Positions 12,640 through 24,800 of a stretch of 64,000 nucleotides of DNA are shown one piece after another. Source of the DNA: Brasenia schreberi (Eukaryota > Streptophyta > Magnoliopsida > Nymphaeales > Cabombaceae); NCBI GenBank assembly GCA_036023115.1, contig JAYKKT010000061.1, forward strand, positions 13,785,001 to 13,849,000, in the 5' to 3' direction. Below the pieces are notes generated by a model that was not told the DNA's origin, made no database searches, and worked only from the letters and a program-made list of their open reading frames with translations. Within the stretch, counting starts at the first letter, position 1. Each line of letters starts with the position of its first letter. The position numbers and the translations under genes were made by a program.

Positions 12640-13115
12640 TCTTTTCTATTGATACCTTTGTCGTCGAGGATGGGCTCTCACTTCTAATGACCCGATATTA
12701 CTGCTGTAATGAGACGATGAGGTTTGGGGTGTGCCAGAAAACATAGACCTGCGTTCTTAGAGGGTTTCAACAAAAGACTTAGACGATTGTGGGTTCTTAA
12801 AAGTCTACATATACGTAACCTTAGTTTTCTTCGAAAAGCTTAGGAAATGATGGCGGATCTCGAGGGGTATATATCTCACTCATATGCTAAAAGTATGATA
12901 GCACTTAAAGAAGGAAAAAATCTATCTTTATTGATAGAGATCTATTACAAGGAATTACAAACTAGAAAGACAATCTAAGCTAAAACAAAGAAACTCCACC
13001 TAGGGTAAGGAAAGACTCTGAAAATGCTATAATGGTTGATGTATAATATGCTCTTTTCATGTTTCTTTGGACTCCTTTTATAGACTGGCTGAGACGATTC
13101 TAGAAGAGCTTTTCC
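12640..13115 (-). repeat. LTR-like promoter and poly(A) segment
   Basis: Read on the minus strand, this has a TATA box (GTCTATAAAAGGAG, + position about 13071-13084), then a transcribed leader. A tandem poly(A) context (TTGTAATAG, then CAATAAAGATAGA) follows about 150 bp downstream. This TATA-to-AATAAA spacing is typical of LTRs. No partner LTR or target duplication was found, so it may be a solo LTR fragment. Confidence 0.4.
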
Positions 13116-14542
13116 GTCTTTTGCTAGTTTTTCCTTCAAAGATGTTTTTTTTGCTTTTATTTTCTTATTGCCTACTTCTAGTTGTTTTAATGGGTTAATA
13201 ATGGACTAATCATAGTTATGTCCTCGATTCACCTGCTATTAATTCTACCATTTTTAGGTCCCTGGTATTCCCCTCTGGTGACTTCGGTGTTAACAATACC
13301 TTTGATTCTTATTTGGCAAACATGACATAATTACAAATTGAGCTCTTGATCTTCTTACTATTTAACTTTACCTGTCAATGGATTGGATATCTGCCAGGCT
13401 TCTGTCTGCTCTAGATCTACAATTCCAAAATTTACTTGAAGTTTGAAATGTCACGTAAAACTCCAGTGCCTGGTTTGGATCCAGTCATAAATAACGTGGT
13501 GTCCGATGTTGACCCGAATCCATTCATATGGTGACTTTGATGGGTTTAAGCAGACGTGTTGTGGATAGTGCATCATGTGAAGCGCGTTTCATAATCAAGA
13601 TACCAACCACCACAACCAAGATATGTGCTCTTTAAAATGCCATATGTCAATAAAAGTTTACTTCAACAAGAATAATGAAACCCAAGAATTTTCTAGAAAG
13701 AATAAATAATTTCTTAGAAAATGAACTAATATTATTTAAATACAAATTATTTATTAAAAAGGTTTTATATAGAAGTAGTGGTAAATGTATAATGTTGTTG
13801 AGGTGATAAATAAAAAAAATTTAAATATAAAGTATGAAAATATAATAATTTTTTTAATTCAAATCTACATCAAACGATGAAAATATTTATACAAAATTAT
13901 GAAATGAAAGATATTGTACATTCACCTCTACCTTTCATTTTATATGTAATTTTGTACTGATCTAACACCATGCACCTTGACAAGACATGGATTATAAACT
14001 GCCAGAAGGTGAGACACCCACCACCTTGACAATAGCTACGTAGCAAAATAACCATGACTGATGTGTAGAGTAGGTAGGAGGTGGTTGCATTATTGCATAT
14101 AATGATCAATTCTCAATTACTAGGATGGAGAATAGATTAAGAGGAAAGAGGGTCACATCAGTAGTGGCCGAGTGAGTTGTGCTGCTATGCACTTGTTTGG
14201 CGTTTTGGCTCTCTTACAAGTGAGCAATAAGTGTTCCCCGATGGACTGGAACCCTAACCCCGACGACAAAACCGATGGATGGAGAGGGGGAAGCCTAAAT
14301 ATGGGGGCCTTAAGACATGATCCCAAGTGGTGGGAGGCGGTGAAAGTCACAATGTCATCGTCATCTAAGAGAAAGATGATACGCGACGACTAGTGATTCC
14401 TCAAGCCACTTACGATGAATGGATGCGTCGTTGGAGGTGGACCCTGTTATCTTTGGTGAAAATAGGCACAAACTAATGGAGTTCCAATTCATCTTTGTGG
14501 GACTTCGGCGATTATGGAGCAACCTACCCAATCCGAAGTTTC
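13116..14542. other. Intergenic, no gene recognised
   Basis: Includes an AT-rich tract at 13660-13920 and a 73-codon plus-strand ORF (14172-14393) without recognisable domain. The minus-strand copia element begins at 14543. Confidence 0.4.
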
Positions 14543-14868
14543 TGTTGAATATTTGAGGTGAGCCCTAGTGTAACCTGGTTGCAGTAGAGGCCAAAGCGTC
14601 GATGGAAGAAGAAAGGAGAAGAAGGGGATCACCATTACCCGTAGAGGGCTTTGATAAGGAAGATTTTTTTTTTGTCCCTTGTTTTTCTGTTGAGCTTTCC
14701 GTTAAAGTCATTTGTATCCATCTTTGAGATATGATTTAACTGTTATAAAGTAAATCGAGTTTGTTAAAAGGCGTTCAGCTTTTAAAAGAGCATCTCGAAA
14801 AATTTGAAAATATGGTATTTCTTCCCGGATTTTTTGAGTGTGTATTATTTGGGCCTTAAGGGGTCACA
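14543..14868 (-). repeat. 3' LTR of minus-strand copia element
   Basis: On the + strand it runs TGTTGAATATTTGAGG ... GGGTCACA, giving TGTG...AACA ends on the element strand. It aligns along its length with 18943-19319. The shared words include GGTTGCAGTAGA, GAGCATCTCGAAAAAT and AAGTAAATCGA. Confidence 0.85.
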
Positions 14869-15239
14869 CGATAACTCACATCTCTCGTTTGGCCACCTAA
14901 GCCAATTTATGGTACACTGGTTTTCCCTCACTATTGTGCAGTTTTCCAAGTTACATCATTTCTATTTACAAGCGAATTGCAACTTATATCAGTTATACAA
15001 TTTTTCATAATTAATATGTTTTTCCTACATAATAACCATCAAGTGTATTTCCACACTAAAACTCTATGCATATCTCAAACCTATATATGTAACATGCTTT
15101 GTAAAAGATCTTCTGAGATGCCTTTAATCAAAGGTCAACAACATATCATTAGTTGGTATATAAGATATGAATATCTCATTCATTTTAAGCATATCATGAA
15201 CATAGTGGTATTTAACCACTATATGCTTGATTCTTAAGC

Positions 15240-15880
15240 TATCAACTCTACTCTTAATCAAAGTAATTACTTCATTATTGCTATAATAAATGACAACAAG
15301 CTTATTGGTTATGTCTAACTTCAAATCATGTATGAATCAACTTATTCAAATGACATTCGTTATAGTCATATTATAAGCAACATACTCAGTTTCTTGTATA
15401 TCCAACGCTACACAACCATGTTTCTTCCTAGCCCAATAAATAACACCACCTTCAAATAAAAATATCTATCGGAGTTTGATTTGATGTCATCTTTGCTCCC
15501 AACAAAGTCAGTATTAGAGTAGCATACCACTTTTAGTTCATCGGCTTGAAAATAGAGTTTTCAATATTTTATTTTTTAAAATATATTAAAATCCTTTTTA
15601 CAATTATCTAATGTTGTCAATCAAGATTACTTTGATATCTACTCAAAAGACTAACAACAAAGCTTATATCTTTTTACACAACATAACATACATCAAGCTA
15701 CCCACAACTTGTGTATAAAGAATGTTAGCTTATTTTCTCCTTCACCGAGACAATCAACCTTACTCACTTTGACCCCTTTTACAATGGATGTAATTGCATG
15801 CTTGTAATTACCCATTTTAAAATTTGTAAGGATATATCTCTCTTAACTCAAACATAAAAATTTATATTCTCAATCTTAAG
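15240..15880 (-). pseudogene. copia RNase H remnant
   Basis: Reverse-strand reading near 15368-15450 gives ARKKHGC then ETEYVAYN, the degenerate counterpart of the copia KSVALS-TEAEYIA block. The remainder is disrupted. Confidence 0.65.
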
Positions 15881-16500
15881 AAATCTTTTTACCTAGAATA
15901 TAGGATGCATTTTCCATGTCCTTCATTTTCAACTTTAAATTTAACCATGACTTAGTTTTGACAATCATCTTATTGTCATTCTCAATCAACAATATGTTAT
16001 CTACATATAAAGTTAAAATGACAAAGTGGCTCCCACTATTACAAATATATACATAGTAGTCAAATTCATTAGTCATAAACCCAAGTTCTATACTCACATT
16101 TTGAAAAGCTAAATACCATTCACGAGATGACTGCAAAGGCTATATAGGAACTTTTTCAACCTATACACTTTATATTCTTGACCTTTAATAACATACCCTT
16201 CTAGTTGTTGTATATAAATAATTTCATATAAATCACCATTTAGAAAAATAGTTTTTAAATCTAGTTGATGTAAATCTAAATTATAATGTGTAGAAATAGT
16301 CAAAATAATCCTAATAGATGCAAATTTTATAACGGGTGAATATGTATCAACATAATCTATCCCTTCTTTTACGAAAACCTTTTTGTAACCAACCTCACCT
16401 TAAATTTATCAATTATTCCATTGATTTTATGTTTTTTTTAAGAACTCATTTATAACCAATGACTTTCTTCCTTTTGGCAAATCTATCAATTTTTTGACCT
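15876..16500 (-). pseudogene. copia reverse transcriptase remnant
   Basis: From 16500 downward one reads LIDLPKGRKS, then EGIDYVDTYSPVIKFASIR, HQLDLKTIFLNGDLYE (near 16250), SSREWYLAF (near 16120) and YVDNILLI (near 15995-16018). The last replaces the catalytic YVDD box: the second Asp reads Asn. Together with frameshifts this shows a dead RT. Confidence 0.85.
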
Positions 16501-16999
16501 AGTTTTTCTCAATAAATTCAATTTCCTTGCTTTTCTCAGTTTATTAAATCATATGAATTAATAGCCTATTGATATGTCATATTATCAGTTAACTAATCTA
16601 AATTTACTGAATTGTATACTTCCTCTACAAGATAAGTGTGATTATCTTTTAATTAGGATGGTGTGACACTTAAAGTTTATGTTGGTTCAAGAAGGTCATT
16701 TGAATTAGAATCTATGGGTTCAAATGATGATGAATTTAAATATGTAGGATCATCAATATACTCATTCATTTTTAAGGATATTATTTTTAGAATCTTTTTA
16801 AGAATTCAACATCCTTACCTTTTTATTAAACCATGGTCCTTATGATAAAATTTATACCCCTTAAAACCTTTAGGGTATCTAATAAAAATACATCTTAAGG
16901 ACCTGTTATATAGCTTATGATCAAGGAATATTAACATGTGCGATAGATCCCCACCTCCATAGATGACTCAGGTATGATTTTCTACCAAATCGCATCACA

Positions 17000-17640
17000 C
17001 ATGGTGTAAAGAATACAACCTTATATAAAACTTTATTTAATATATACACGGTTTTAATCACTACTTTAGTCACTACTTATCTATAAAATACTTTAAAAAG
17101 ATAAACATCAATTAACATTGACCTAGTCATATTCAACAAGATTCTATTATATCTTTCTGCTATGTTATTTTGTTGAGGTATCTTGGGCATGATATTTTGC
17201 TTAGAAATACCAAAGTATTCAAGGAATTTTATAGATATTACGACTTTCATGGTATTATGACTTTCATGGTATGCTCTAATTGATTTTTAACTTTCTTATT
17301 ATATTTTTTGAGTATTTTAAGTGCATGAGATTTATGTGCTAAGAGATATAAGTATGCATATCTCTAAAAATCATGAATGAAGATTACAAAATAAACCTTC
17401 ATACGACATAATCTTACCCTAAAGGGTCTACATATATATGTGTAAATGATTTGTAATAGGGTTATTGTCCTAATTATTTTTCAAAAAATAAATTTTTGGT
17501 CATTTTTTTTGTATAAAGGTTTTATATTTATTAAAAGTGTTTTCCTGAAACTCATATAATAAGTTAAAGTTGGTTAATTTTCTCAACTTATTTAAACTTA
17601 TATGCCCTAAGTGTTTATGCCATACATCCACATTCATAAT
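17000..17640 (-). pseudogene. copia integrase remnant
   Basis: GAG-pre-integrase motif VWHKHLGHISLNKL lies near 17575-17625. IPQQNNIAERYNRI, equivalent to the TPQQNGVAER motif, lies near 17130-17185. Heavily interrupted. Confidence 0.7.
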
Positions 17641-18059
17641 AAAACCACAATCGATATAAACAGAAAAATATTTGGATTATCATTAATATTTAGTTTAAAC
17701 AAATCAGCAAACAATTATTTTGAGGAACAAACCTAACCTCAAACTCTTTGTTTAACAAGGTAGAGACTGACACAAGATTACACCTAATAAAAGGCACAAT
17801 CAGTACATCAGTAAGTACAACTACTATACCTTGTACAAAAATCCCAAAACATCCAACCCAAGAACATCGACAAATAATTATTTCCTGTACACATGATGTT
17901 CCCTAGGTTTGTATTCCTGTAGGTCCATAGATCTCTTTTTGCTCTTCGAGATATGCTAGTTCTCTCTAAAGTCAATCCACCAACTAGTCATCGGACAGTC
18001 TATGTAGAGGTACTCAAAAATCATACAAATTATATTATGCTTCTTTACTAGGCCACAAC

Positions 18060-18860
18060 ACTAGGTGTTTCCACTATTGTTCCTTTTGTTGCGAGGGTTC
18101 CGTTTGTAATGCTTCATCTTATTATAATTAAAGCACTTTATCCATTAAGTTGATTCTTTTAATTTCTTGAAAAGTTGACCACCCTTGTTATTTTTACCAA
18201 ATCTTTTATTTGGTTCTTAGAACTTACCCTAAATCATCCTTCGCAACTAACAACTTTTCTCTTTTATTTTTGTTCATATGTTTTTATTCAATTACTAGTT
18301 TTAGGAAAAGTTTAAAAAGGGTAAAGTTTGACCTAAGTTTAAGAGTTGTGGTTACCATATTGCATAAAAGGAGAATGTTCGGGATAGTGGATATCTACAT
18401 TGGTTCAAAGATGATAAATTTTGCTACAACTAAATCCTTAGCCATTAGCAATATTTGGTTAACATGTTCAACTATGTTATTCATTTCTTTTATTTTATAA
18501 GAATTATATTTCTAAAAGAGTAGTTGAACATGAAGTTTAATTATAGTATCATATTTAATTGTTAAAAAGTCAAACAACTCTTTAGTAGTCTCGAATTCCT
18601 CAAAGACTCTAACGAACTCATCCTTTATATATGCTAGCATAATGATCCTAGCTATTATATCATCTTTTAAAACTACCTTATATTTATCTTTTTCTTCATC
18701 TATTGCATTAGGTGTAGGGGTTAAGACTGTTTCGTTAAGAACATAATCAATACCCTCTAGTGTAAAGGCCAACGTGATTATTCTTTTCATGTTTGAAAAT
18801 TTAAGTCATTTAGTTTTTCAGTCTTTATCAATTCAGAAACATAAATTCTAGAAATCACTT
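18060..18860 (-). pseudogene. copia gag remnant with broken zinc knuckle
   Basis: The N-terminal gag ORF runs 18790 to 18512 (92 codons). A degenerate CCHC knuckle (CFNYNKMKHYKRN, second and last Cys lost) lies near 18085-18145. The same gag region recurs at 36600-37160. Confidence 0.7.
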
Positions 18861-18927
18861 TTAATAATTTGGCAAAGATAACAATAAATAGGTCTCAATA
18901 TTCCAAAAATAAAAGTCGAGAACTTAT

Positions 18928-18942
18928 AGGCCCTAATAACAG
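18928..18942 (-). other. Degenerate Met-tRNA primer site
   Basis: The minus strand reads TGTTATTAGGGCCTA, matching 12 of 15 positions of TGGTATCAGAGCCTA, one base after the LTR end. Confidence 0.6.
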
Positions 18943-19319
18943 TGTTGAATATTTGAGGCGAGTCCGAGTGTAGCCAGGTTGCAGTAGAAGCCAAAGTGTC
19001 ATTGGAAGAAGAAAGAAGGGGATCACGGTTACCCAAAAAGGGTTTTAATAAGGATGATTTTTTTTTTTTCGTTATTGTTGTATATTGATAAACAAGCAGC
19101 TTGTTTATATACCTTGACTTTTCTCTTCTCATGTTTTTCTCTCTAGACTTTTTGTTAAAGTTATTTGTACCTATCTTATATGCGATTTAACTTTTATAAA
19201 GTAAATCGAATTTGGTAAAAGACATTTAATTTTCAAAAAGAGCATCTCGAAAAATCTAAAAAGAAGATTTTTTTCTCTAATTTTTCGAGTGCATCTTATC
19301 TTGGTCTCAAGGGACCACA
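18943..19319 (-). repeat. 5' LTR of minus-strand copia element
   Basis: 377 bp, homologous to 14543-14868. It carries about 50 extra bases near 19075-19125 that the other LTR lacks. Its ends are TGTGGTCCC...AACA on the element strand. Confidence 0.85.
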
Positions 19320-20074
19320 CGATATTGATGGAAGAGGTATTGTAGACTGACATATGGCATTAGTCGACTAAAATAATGTAGAATGTAGATAGAGGTGTAC
19401 ATGCAATGCAGCTATATGTATTGTGGAGGCAACCACATTGCTTTTTGTTCTCTTAGTCATATAGAGTAGGAGTCTCTCTAAACACTCCCTTAGATAAAGC
19501 TCTAGGTTTTCTCTTTGTGCCGGAGGAAAGCCATATATATATATATATATGCCTCGTGTATATATTCTTTTGTTTTTTGGTTGGGATCTTACTAACCCTA
19601 ACTTGGCTATCAAAAAATTCTAAATTACCACTAGAGTGTAAGAAAGGAGAAGATGAGAAGTAACGGACTGTCCGGGGCCAGAACAGGGCTACTACAACCC
19701 AGTAGTTTGTCCCCCTGTCGATCAGCCCCCCTTTGGCAATGTGCTACTCTCTTATACGTATCGGTTCAAATCTATTAAGATCGATTTCAAAGCCCGTGCA
19801 AAGGTAGATCGTTTTGTTACTCACGTCACTTTTTAATATATATAGTAATAATACATAATAACTTTATATATAACATATAATTTTGATTGACATGATCATT
19901 AAAAAAGTAAAAAATATTTTTGTACTTTACATTTAATTGTACAGTATATTTAATATATATTTTATTTTATCACCTAAAATATTTTATCTTATGCAAGAGT
20001 ACACATCGAAAGATGTTATGCATTTCCATTGCCTCTCTCTTTAATATATATAGAGAGACAACATGATATATGCT
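19320..20074. other. AT-rich intergenic DNA with (TA)n
   Basis: A (TA)n microsatellite lies at about 19532-19550, with further TATA-rich tracts. Short ORFs have no recognised domain. Confidence 0.5.
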
Positions 20075-20286
20075 AACAATGTTATACATTAGCATATCAA
20101 AATAAATCTCAACCATTCAATTTAAATGATGAGTGGTTGAGATTTGAATTTGCAAAACAAGTTTTTAAGATAAATACACTTGCAAAAAGTATAAGTATCC
20201 TTTTTATTTTTTAAATTCAAATATCAAGTATTTTTTTAAATTAGGTGGTTGAGATTTATCTAATCATGCTAACATGCAATGTTGCT
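20075..20286. mobile_element. MITE with long inverted repeats
   Basis: The left arm contains TTAGCAT...ATAAATCTCAACCA...AATTTAAA. The right arm reads the same in reverse complement (TTAGCAT...ATAAATCTCAACCA...AATTTAAA). This gives roughly 50-bp imperfect inverted repeats around an AT-rich core in a 212-bp unit. I could not settle the target duplication, so the superfamily is open (long TIRs suggest Mutator-like). Confidence 0.6.
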
Positions 20287-20928
20287 GGTATACACACATG
20301 TATATCCATATATTATGCATATATATATTTATGTATGTGTATATAAATAGATAGATGGTGGTTTGTGCTCTAATCTTTATCCATGCTTAAATCTTCTCAA
20401 ATATTTCTATCGTTCAATCTGGAAGACGAACAATGAATATTTGAATGTAAAAAGTAATTTGTATTGTTCTACTTTATGTCTTCACACACACCGATACAAT
20501 TCACCATTTAGATTCAAATCTTCACCTTCGATCACGTTGATGAGATGGTGAAAATATTCAAGTAGGTTTAGATATATATAGATTGTGCATATACTACTAT
20601 ATATTGTGTGTATACGCACACACATGCAGTTCTTTTCGTTAAACATTTTAGTATATAATCACATGCAGATGCACATGCACGCACGCAAGCCTTTTAATAG
20701 AAAGTCATCCTTAGTTCTTAGCATCTAAAAATGGGCACCTTTGTTGGGTCTAGTTTCAAAATAAAAGAAGTACAAAATCAAGAAAGTATGGGAAGTAGCA
20801 TTAATTCGCATTAATCAATAACTTTAAAAGTTAACCTTAAACGTGTATACTTTCATATGAATAAATTAGGTGTGATCCGCGGCTGGCCAACCACACCACA
20901 ACATTAATCAAGCAACGTAAGCTAAAGC
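20287..20928. other. Intergenic, AT-rich with short tandem repeats
   Basis: Contains TATG/TATA-type simple sequence (20300-20360) and CACACATGCA-type repeats near 20617-20690. No gene recognised. Confidence 0.45.
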
Positions 20929-21239
20929 TAGACATGGCCAGAGTGGAACCGGCCAAGTGGTTCCAACTGGAACCTAATGCGGCTACAACTCAAACCGGTT
21001 AAACCAAACTTATGACAATGGGCCACCTAGTTCAATTCTGAAACCGAAACCAGAGTAAACTAGAACCGGTAGTTTCGAACTGTTGGTACCATATCTTTTT
21101 TAATTTTCTTTTACATTTCAAATTATTAATGATTTTGTCAGGCTCCGGTCAATTTAGGACTCAAACCACAATCATAACGGCTGGGTCCCTGTTCGGTTCT
21201 GATTCTTGGTTCCAGAAAAACCGAAATCCGCTATGTCTA
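20929..21239. mobile_element. Non-autonomous hAT element (311 bp)
   Basis: Ends are TAGACATGG and CTATGTCTA (inverted, 8 of 9 matching). They are flanked by a perfect 8-bp duplication GCTAAAGC at 20921-20928 and 21240-21247. Internal AACCGG/GGTTCC/GAACCG words are repeated in both orientations. No coding capacity. Confidence 0.85.
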
Positions 21240-21387
21240 GCTAAAGCCCAATTACGATTCCAAGATTTGAGTAAAGAAATAATGTGATCTGCAACAATGT
21301 GAAAGGTTTAGAAATTTCATCTATTTGACCCCAACAGTATCCTACGTACCCAAATATATCAACTGGGGTAGCAATTTTTTGCTTTAA

Positions 21388-21668
21388 GGGGTTGCCATTT
21401 CTGTTCGTGTAAAAAACAAGTTAACACGAACATGAAAAGATTCAACTTTGTACACATATAAATACTTTTCAGTTCGTGTCTGTGGTGGATCTGTGCTTTG
21501 TGTTTAAAATTGCTAGCCATTCCATGATCTATGTCGTGCTGTTGTCTTGTTCGATATGTGTCAGCCGACACGATTTGTTCTTCTTTTTCACCTTGGGCGG
21601 ATTTGAACTTTTCGTGTTGTGTTTGTGTCGCTTTTCCAAGTCGTGTCGGAAATGGCCCACCCTAATAC
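21388..21668. mobile_element. Probable small DNA transposon rich in CGTGT/ACACG words
   Basis: The left edge GGGGTTGCCATTTCTG and the reverse complement of the right edge GGGTGGGCCATTTCCG form imperfect inverted repeats. Subterminal CGTGT/CACGA words recur inside. Similar ACACGA-rich non-autonomous elements are common in plant genomes. It lies 140 bp upstream of the BLOS2 ATG. No convincing target duplication. Confidence 0.4.
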
Positions 21669-21807
21669 TAGTGATGCGACTAGAACGGGATTTTCTTTGA
21701 TCCGAGCTGGTGGAGAGACAGACCATGACAACAACTAACGCCAAAATTCAGCGATTCAGCTTATTCCAAAAGTCGCTCCGTGCTTAGAGCTGGTGGGGGA
21801 TTCATCA

Positions 21808-24800
21808 ATGGCGGACAAAAGCGAGCCAGAGAGAGACGAACTCACGAGATCGCTCACTGACCTGTTTGTCAACCTCTCTTCCATGGTCAAGGTTGAGCTC
21901 CAGGTCTCTTTCTCTATCTCACACACACGTTCGTTAACTTCTCTTTTTCTTACCACGTCTTCGTTTCTCCCGTGTCGGATTCTGAGGTTTCGCACCATGA
22001 TATCTGGTTGCATGTTCTCAGTTTTGCATTGCTTTTTCCATTTGGGGTTTCCGTTCGGCTTGGAATTGTGTGGAATCAGTCACATCTATTGGTGTTAAAT
22101 GAACTCCGTGAGGTGATTTTGCAATCTGATAGCGTCCTTGATCCACTTACGGAAGGGTACTTTCATTAGGCTTCAAGTTGTGTTACGTTCCCCCCCTTTT
22201 CCGTGATAAATATGGGGACTGCTACGACGGATTATTTCGATCAACTTATAATAGAAGCTCTTCAAATTTTACTTGTTATCGTCGAGAAATTTAGCATCTG
22301 ATATTGTAAATAATCTCTGTATGTTGGATAGAATTGGAGCTTCTAGCTAATTCTTTGGAGCTTTTTATATAGCGTGTGCCCACTTAGTCAGAAACTTTGA
22401 ATGAGTTGGGTTATGGCTTGAGTGGAATTCAAAGTATTCGTTTATCCTGCTTATCTGGATGGATATTGAAGTTCAATTCCAATCTAGCTGCTTATCTGGA
22501 TACTCACAGATGCATCATATTTCCCCGTACACCTGTTGTCATTTGGGTACTGTAATTATATTAGTAGTGTATAGTTGTTCTGATGGGTTGGTCGTTGTGG
22601 AGATTGACAAACATATTGAGAGGTAACAATTTTGCGCTTAGTTAATGTAGCAATTACCCTAGGGAGAAAAATGTTGGAATTGATCTTTAGATCTGATGAA
22701 TTGATCAGCATTTGAGACAATTATGTTATAAAATGAAATAAGAAAAGTGTATAAGCCATTGCATAAGTAAATCCAGTTTTATGTTCAAACTGTTAGTCTA
22801 TTAAAACATACAAACTTCACGTCATGACTAGAGCCGTATTCTAGCCCTTGTCCATTAGGGCACCCTCAACGCAGGGGCAGCTGATAGCTTACAGTTTCTT
22901 AAATTTACCAGCGATTCAGTAGAAGTGGTAAGCTCAAAGAGGGCAAAGTGTAATACACTTTGTACACAATGTAAAGTTTATAAATACCCCATCAAAACCA
23001 TGAATAAAGTATTTAGTCTTTAACTGCTTTTTGACTTGTTTTGTATGTGCTTCCGCTCTAGTTGATTATTCTTGAAGATCGACATTTGTGATTGAATGCC
23101 ATTTGACTCTTGGCGACTTGTTGATCTTGATTCGTGCAACATCAACCTTCATTCAACAAATATTTATATGGTATCAGAGTCTTGGATTGAAGAAATCGAG
23201 TGTATTGGGAAGCGTGTTACCGGTGTAAAATTTGAAGAATTTCACCAAATTTGAGGTTAGTTCATAATTATTGATTTTGCACAAAATGGGAGGTAAAAAC
23301 GAGTCGTTTAGATGTATCCCAGACCTGAAATGTTACCAAAGTTAGGCTACGACTATGAAAAAGTATTTTTTGTCAAAGGATTTTTGGGATTACATCAATA
23401 GAACCATAAAGGAACCAACTTTGAACATTAATAATTTAGACGATGATGAAATTGTCAAAGCCCATGAAAAATACAAGTTAGATTTAAAATTGTGGGAAAA
23501 GATGAACGCAAAAATCACATGGATTATTTGCTAAAATGTGGATGATAAGCTTAGAAATAGGATTAGTGCTTTTGAAAACGCTTTTGAAACTTGAGAATAC
23601 TTGAAAATACTTCATTCGCAAGATGACTTTGTTTTCCAAATTGATTTAATGGAAAGAATGGTAATGCTTAAACAAGGGAACCTAAGCATTAGAGACTACC
23701 ATAATGAATTTTCGGAGTTATGGGCTCAATTGAGAAGTTTTGATAAATTTGGAAATCTTCACAAATTAGATGAATTTCAAGAATTTCTAGACCACCAATA
23801 CTTTTTCTTGTTTATGCGTGGGTTGAGAGATGAATTTGAAAATATTAGATTGAATCTTATACATATAAAACCTAGACCTAGAGGGGATTCTTTTTTGGCC
23901 GATCTTGTCATGGAGGAAATTAGATTGAAGAATATGAATATGGCTAAGGAAGCCATGCTTACCGCATCAAAACCGGGAGCAAACTTGAATACCTAAAAGC
24001 CTCCGCATGCAAAGAACAATGAAGGCATGTCAAAGAAGCCCATGGGACCGTGGCCCAACAAAGATACTATTTGCTACTATTGCAAGGAAGGTGGACACAT
24101 CAAAACCACTTGTCCTTTACTTCGAAAAAGAAATGGAAATGCGGGAGCCGTAGAAGAAGGGGGTGTCTTGTCCAACAACATCAAAGCATACATAGAAGAA
24201 ATCTTCAAGGAAAAAGCAAGCATCTCCGGGAATGCTCTATCCCACCTCTCAAGATATGTCTTGGTTTTTAGATTCTGGTGCATCTTTTCATATGACACAT
24301 AGTGAAGATTCTTTGATTAATTCTTGTGAAACCATTGGAAAGCATGTGTTTACGGTCGATGGAACAAAACTCCAAATCAAAAGAATAGGAAACCTTGAAA
24401 AACAAAACTTTAAAATTCAAAATGTAAGTTTTATTCCTAAACTTAATTTAAACCTACTTTCGGCTGCTCAAATATGTGATAACAATTATATAGTCACTTT
24501 CTCATCCAAACATTATGTGGTGCAGGATCACCTATCGAGGAAGGTAATTGGTCAAGGCCATAGAGAAAGTGGACTATACAAAATGGACTATCTTGTTATG
24601 CCAAATTCTGATTTTTGTAATGTAGCCCAAGATGCTATACTTTGGCATAAAAGACTTGGACACTTGGACTCTCAAAAATTATGTAATATTCCCTTGATGA
24701 AAAACATTAAAGAGAAAGATTTTGAATATAAAGATTGTATTCTTAGAAAAATGCATCATCTTCCTTTTGGAGAAAGAAACTATGTACCAAAGAAAGCTTT

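Larger units (their letters stand above)
14543..19319 (-). mobile_element. Decayed minus-strand Ty1/copia element
   Basis: Two related LTRs (14543-14868 and 18943-19319) bracket gag, zinc-knuckle, integrase, RT and RNase H remnants, all on the minus strand and in copia order. A primer site similar to the Met-tRNA type lies just inside the right-hand (5') LTR. No target duplication could be found, and every coding block has stops or frameshifts. Confidence 0.9.

Noticed and set aside
12640..13115. Endogenous pararetrovirus control region
   Set aside because: TATA and AATAAA spacing alone is not specific; no movement, coat or RT motif is attached, so only an LTR-like segment is reported.
21793..22098. 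BLOS2 exon 1 ORF as an independent 101-codon gene
   Set aside because: Family homology ends exactly at the CAG|GT donor and resumes at 34055.
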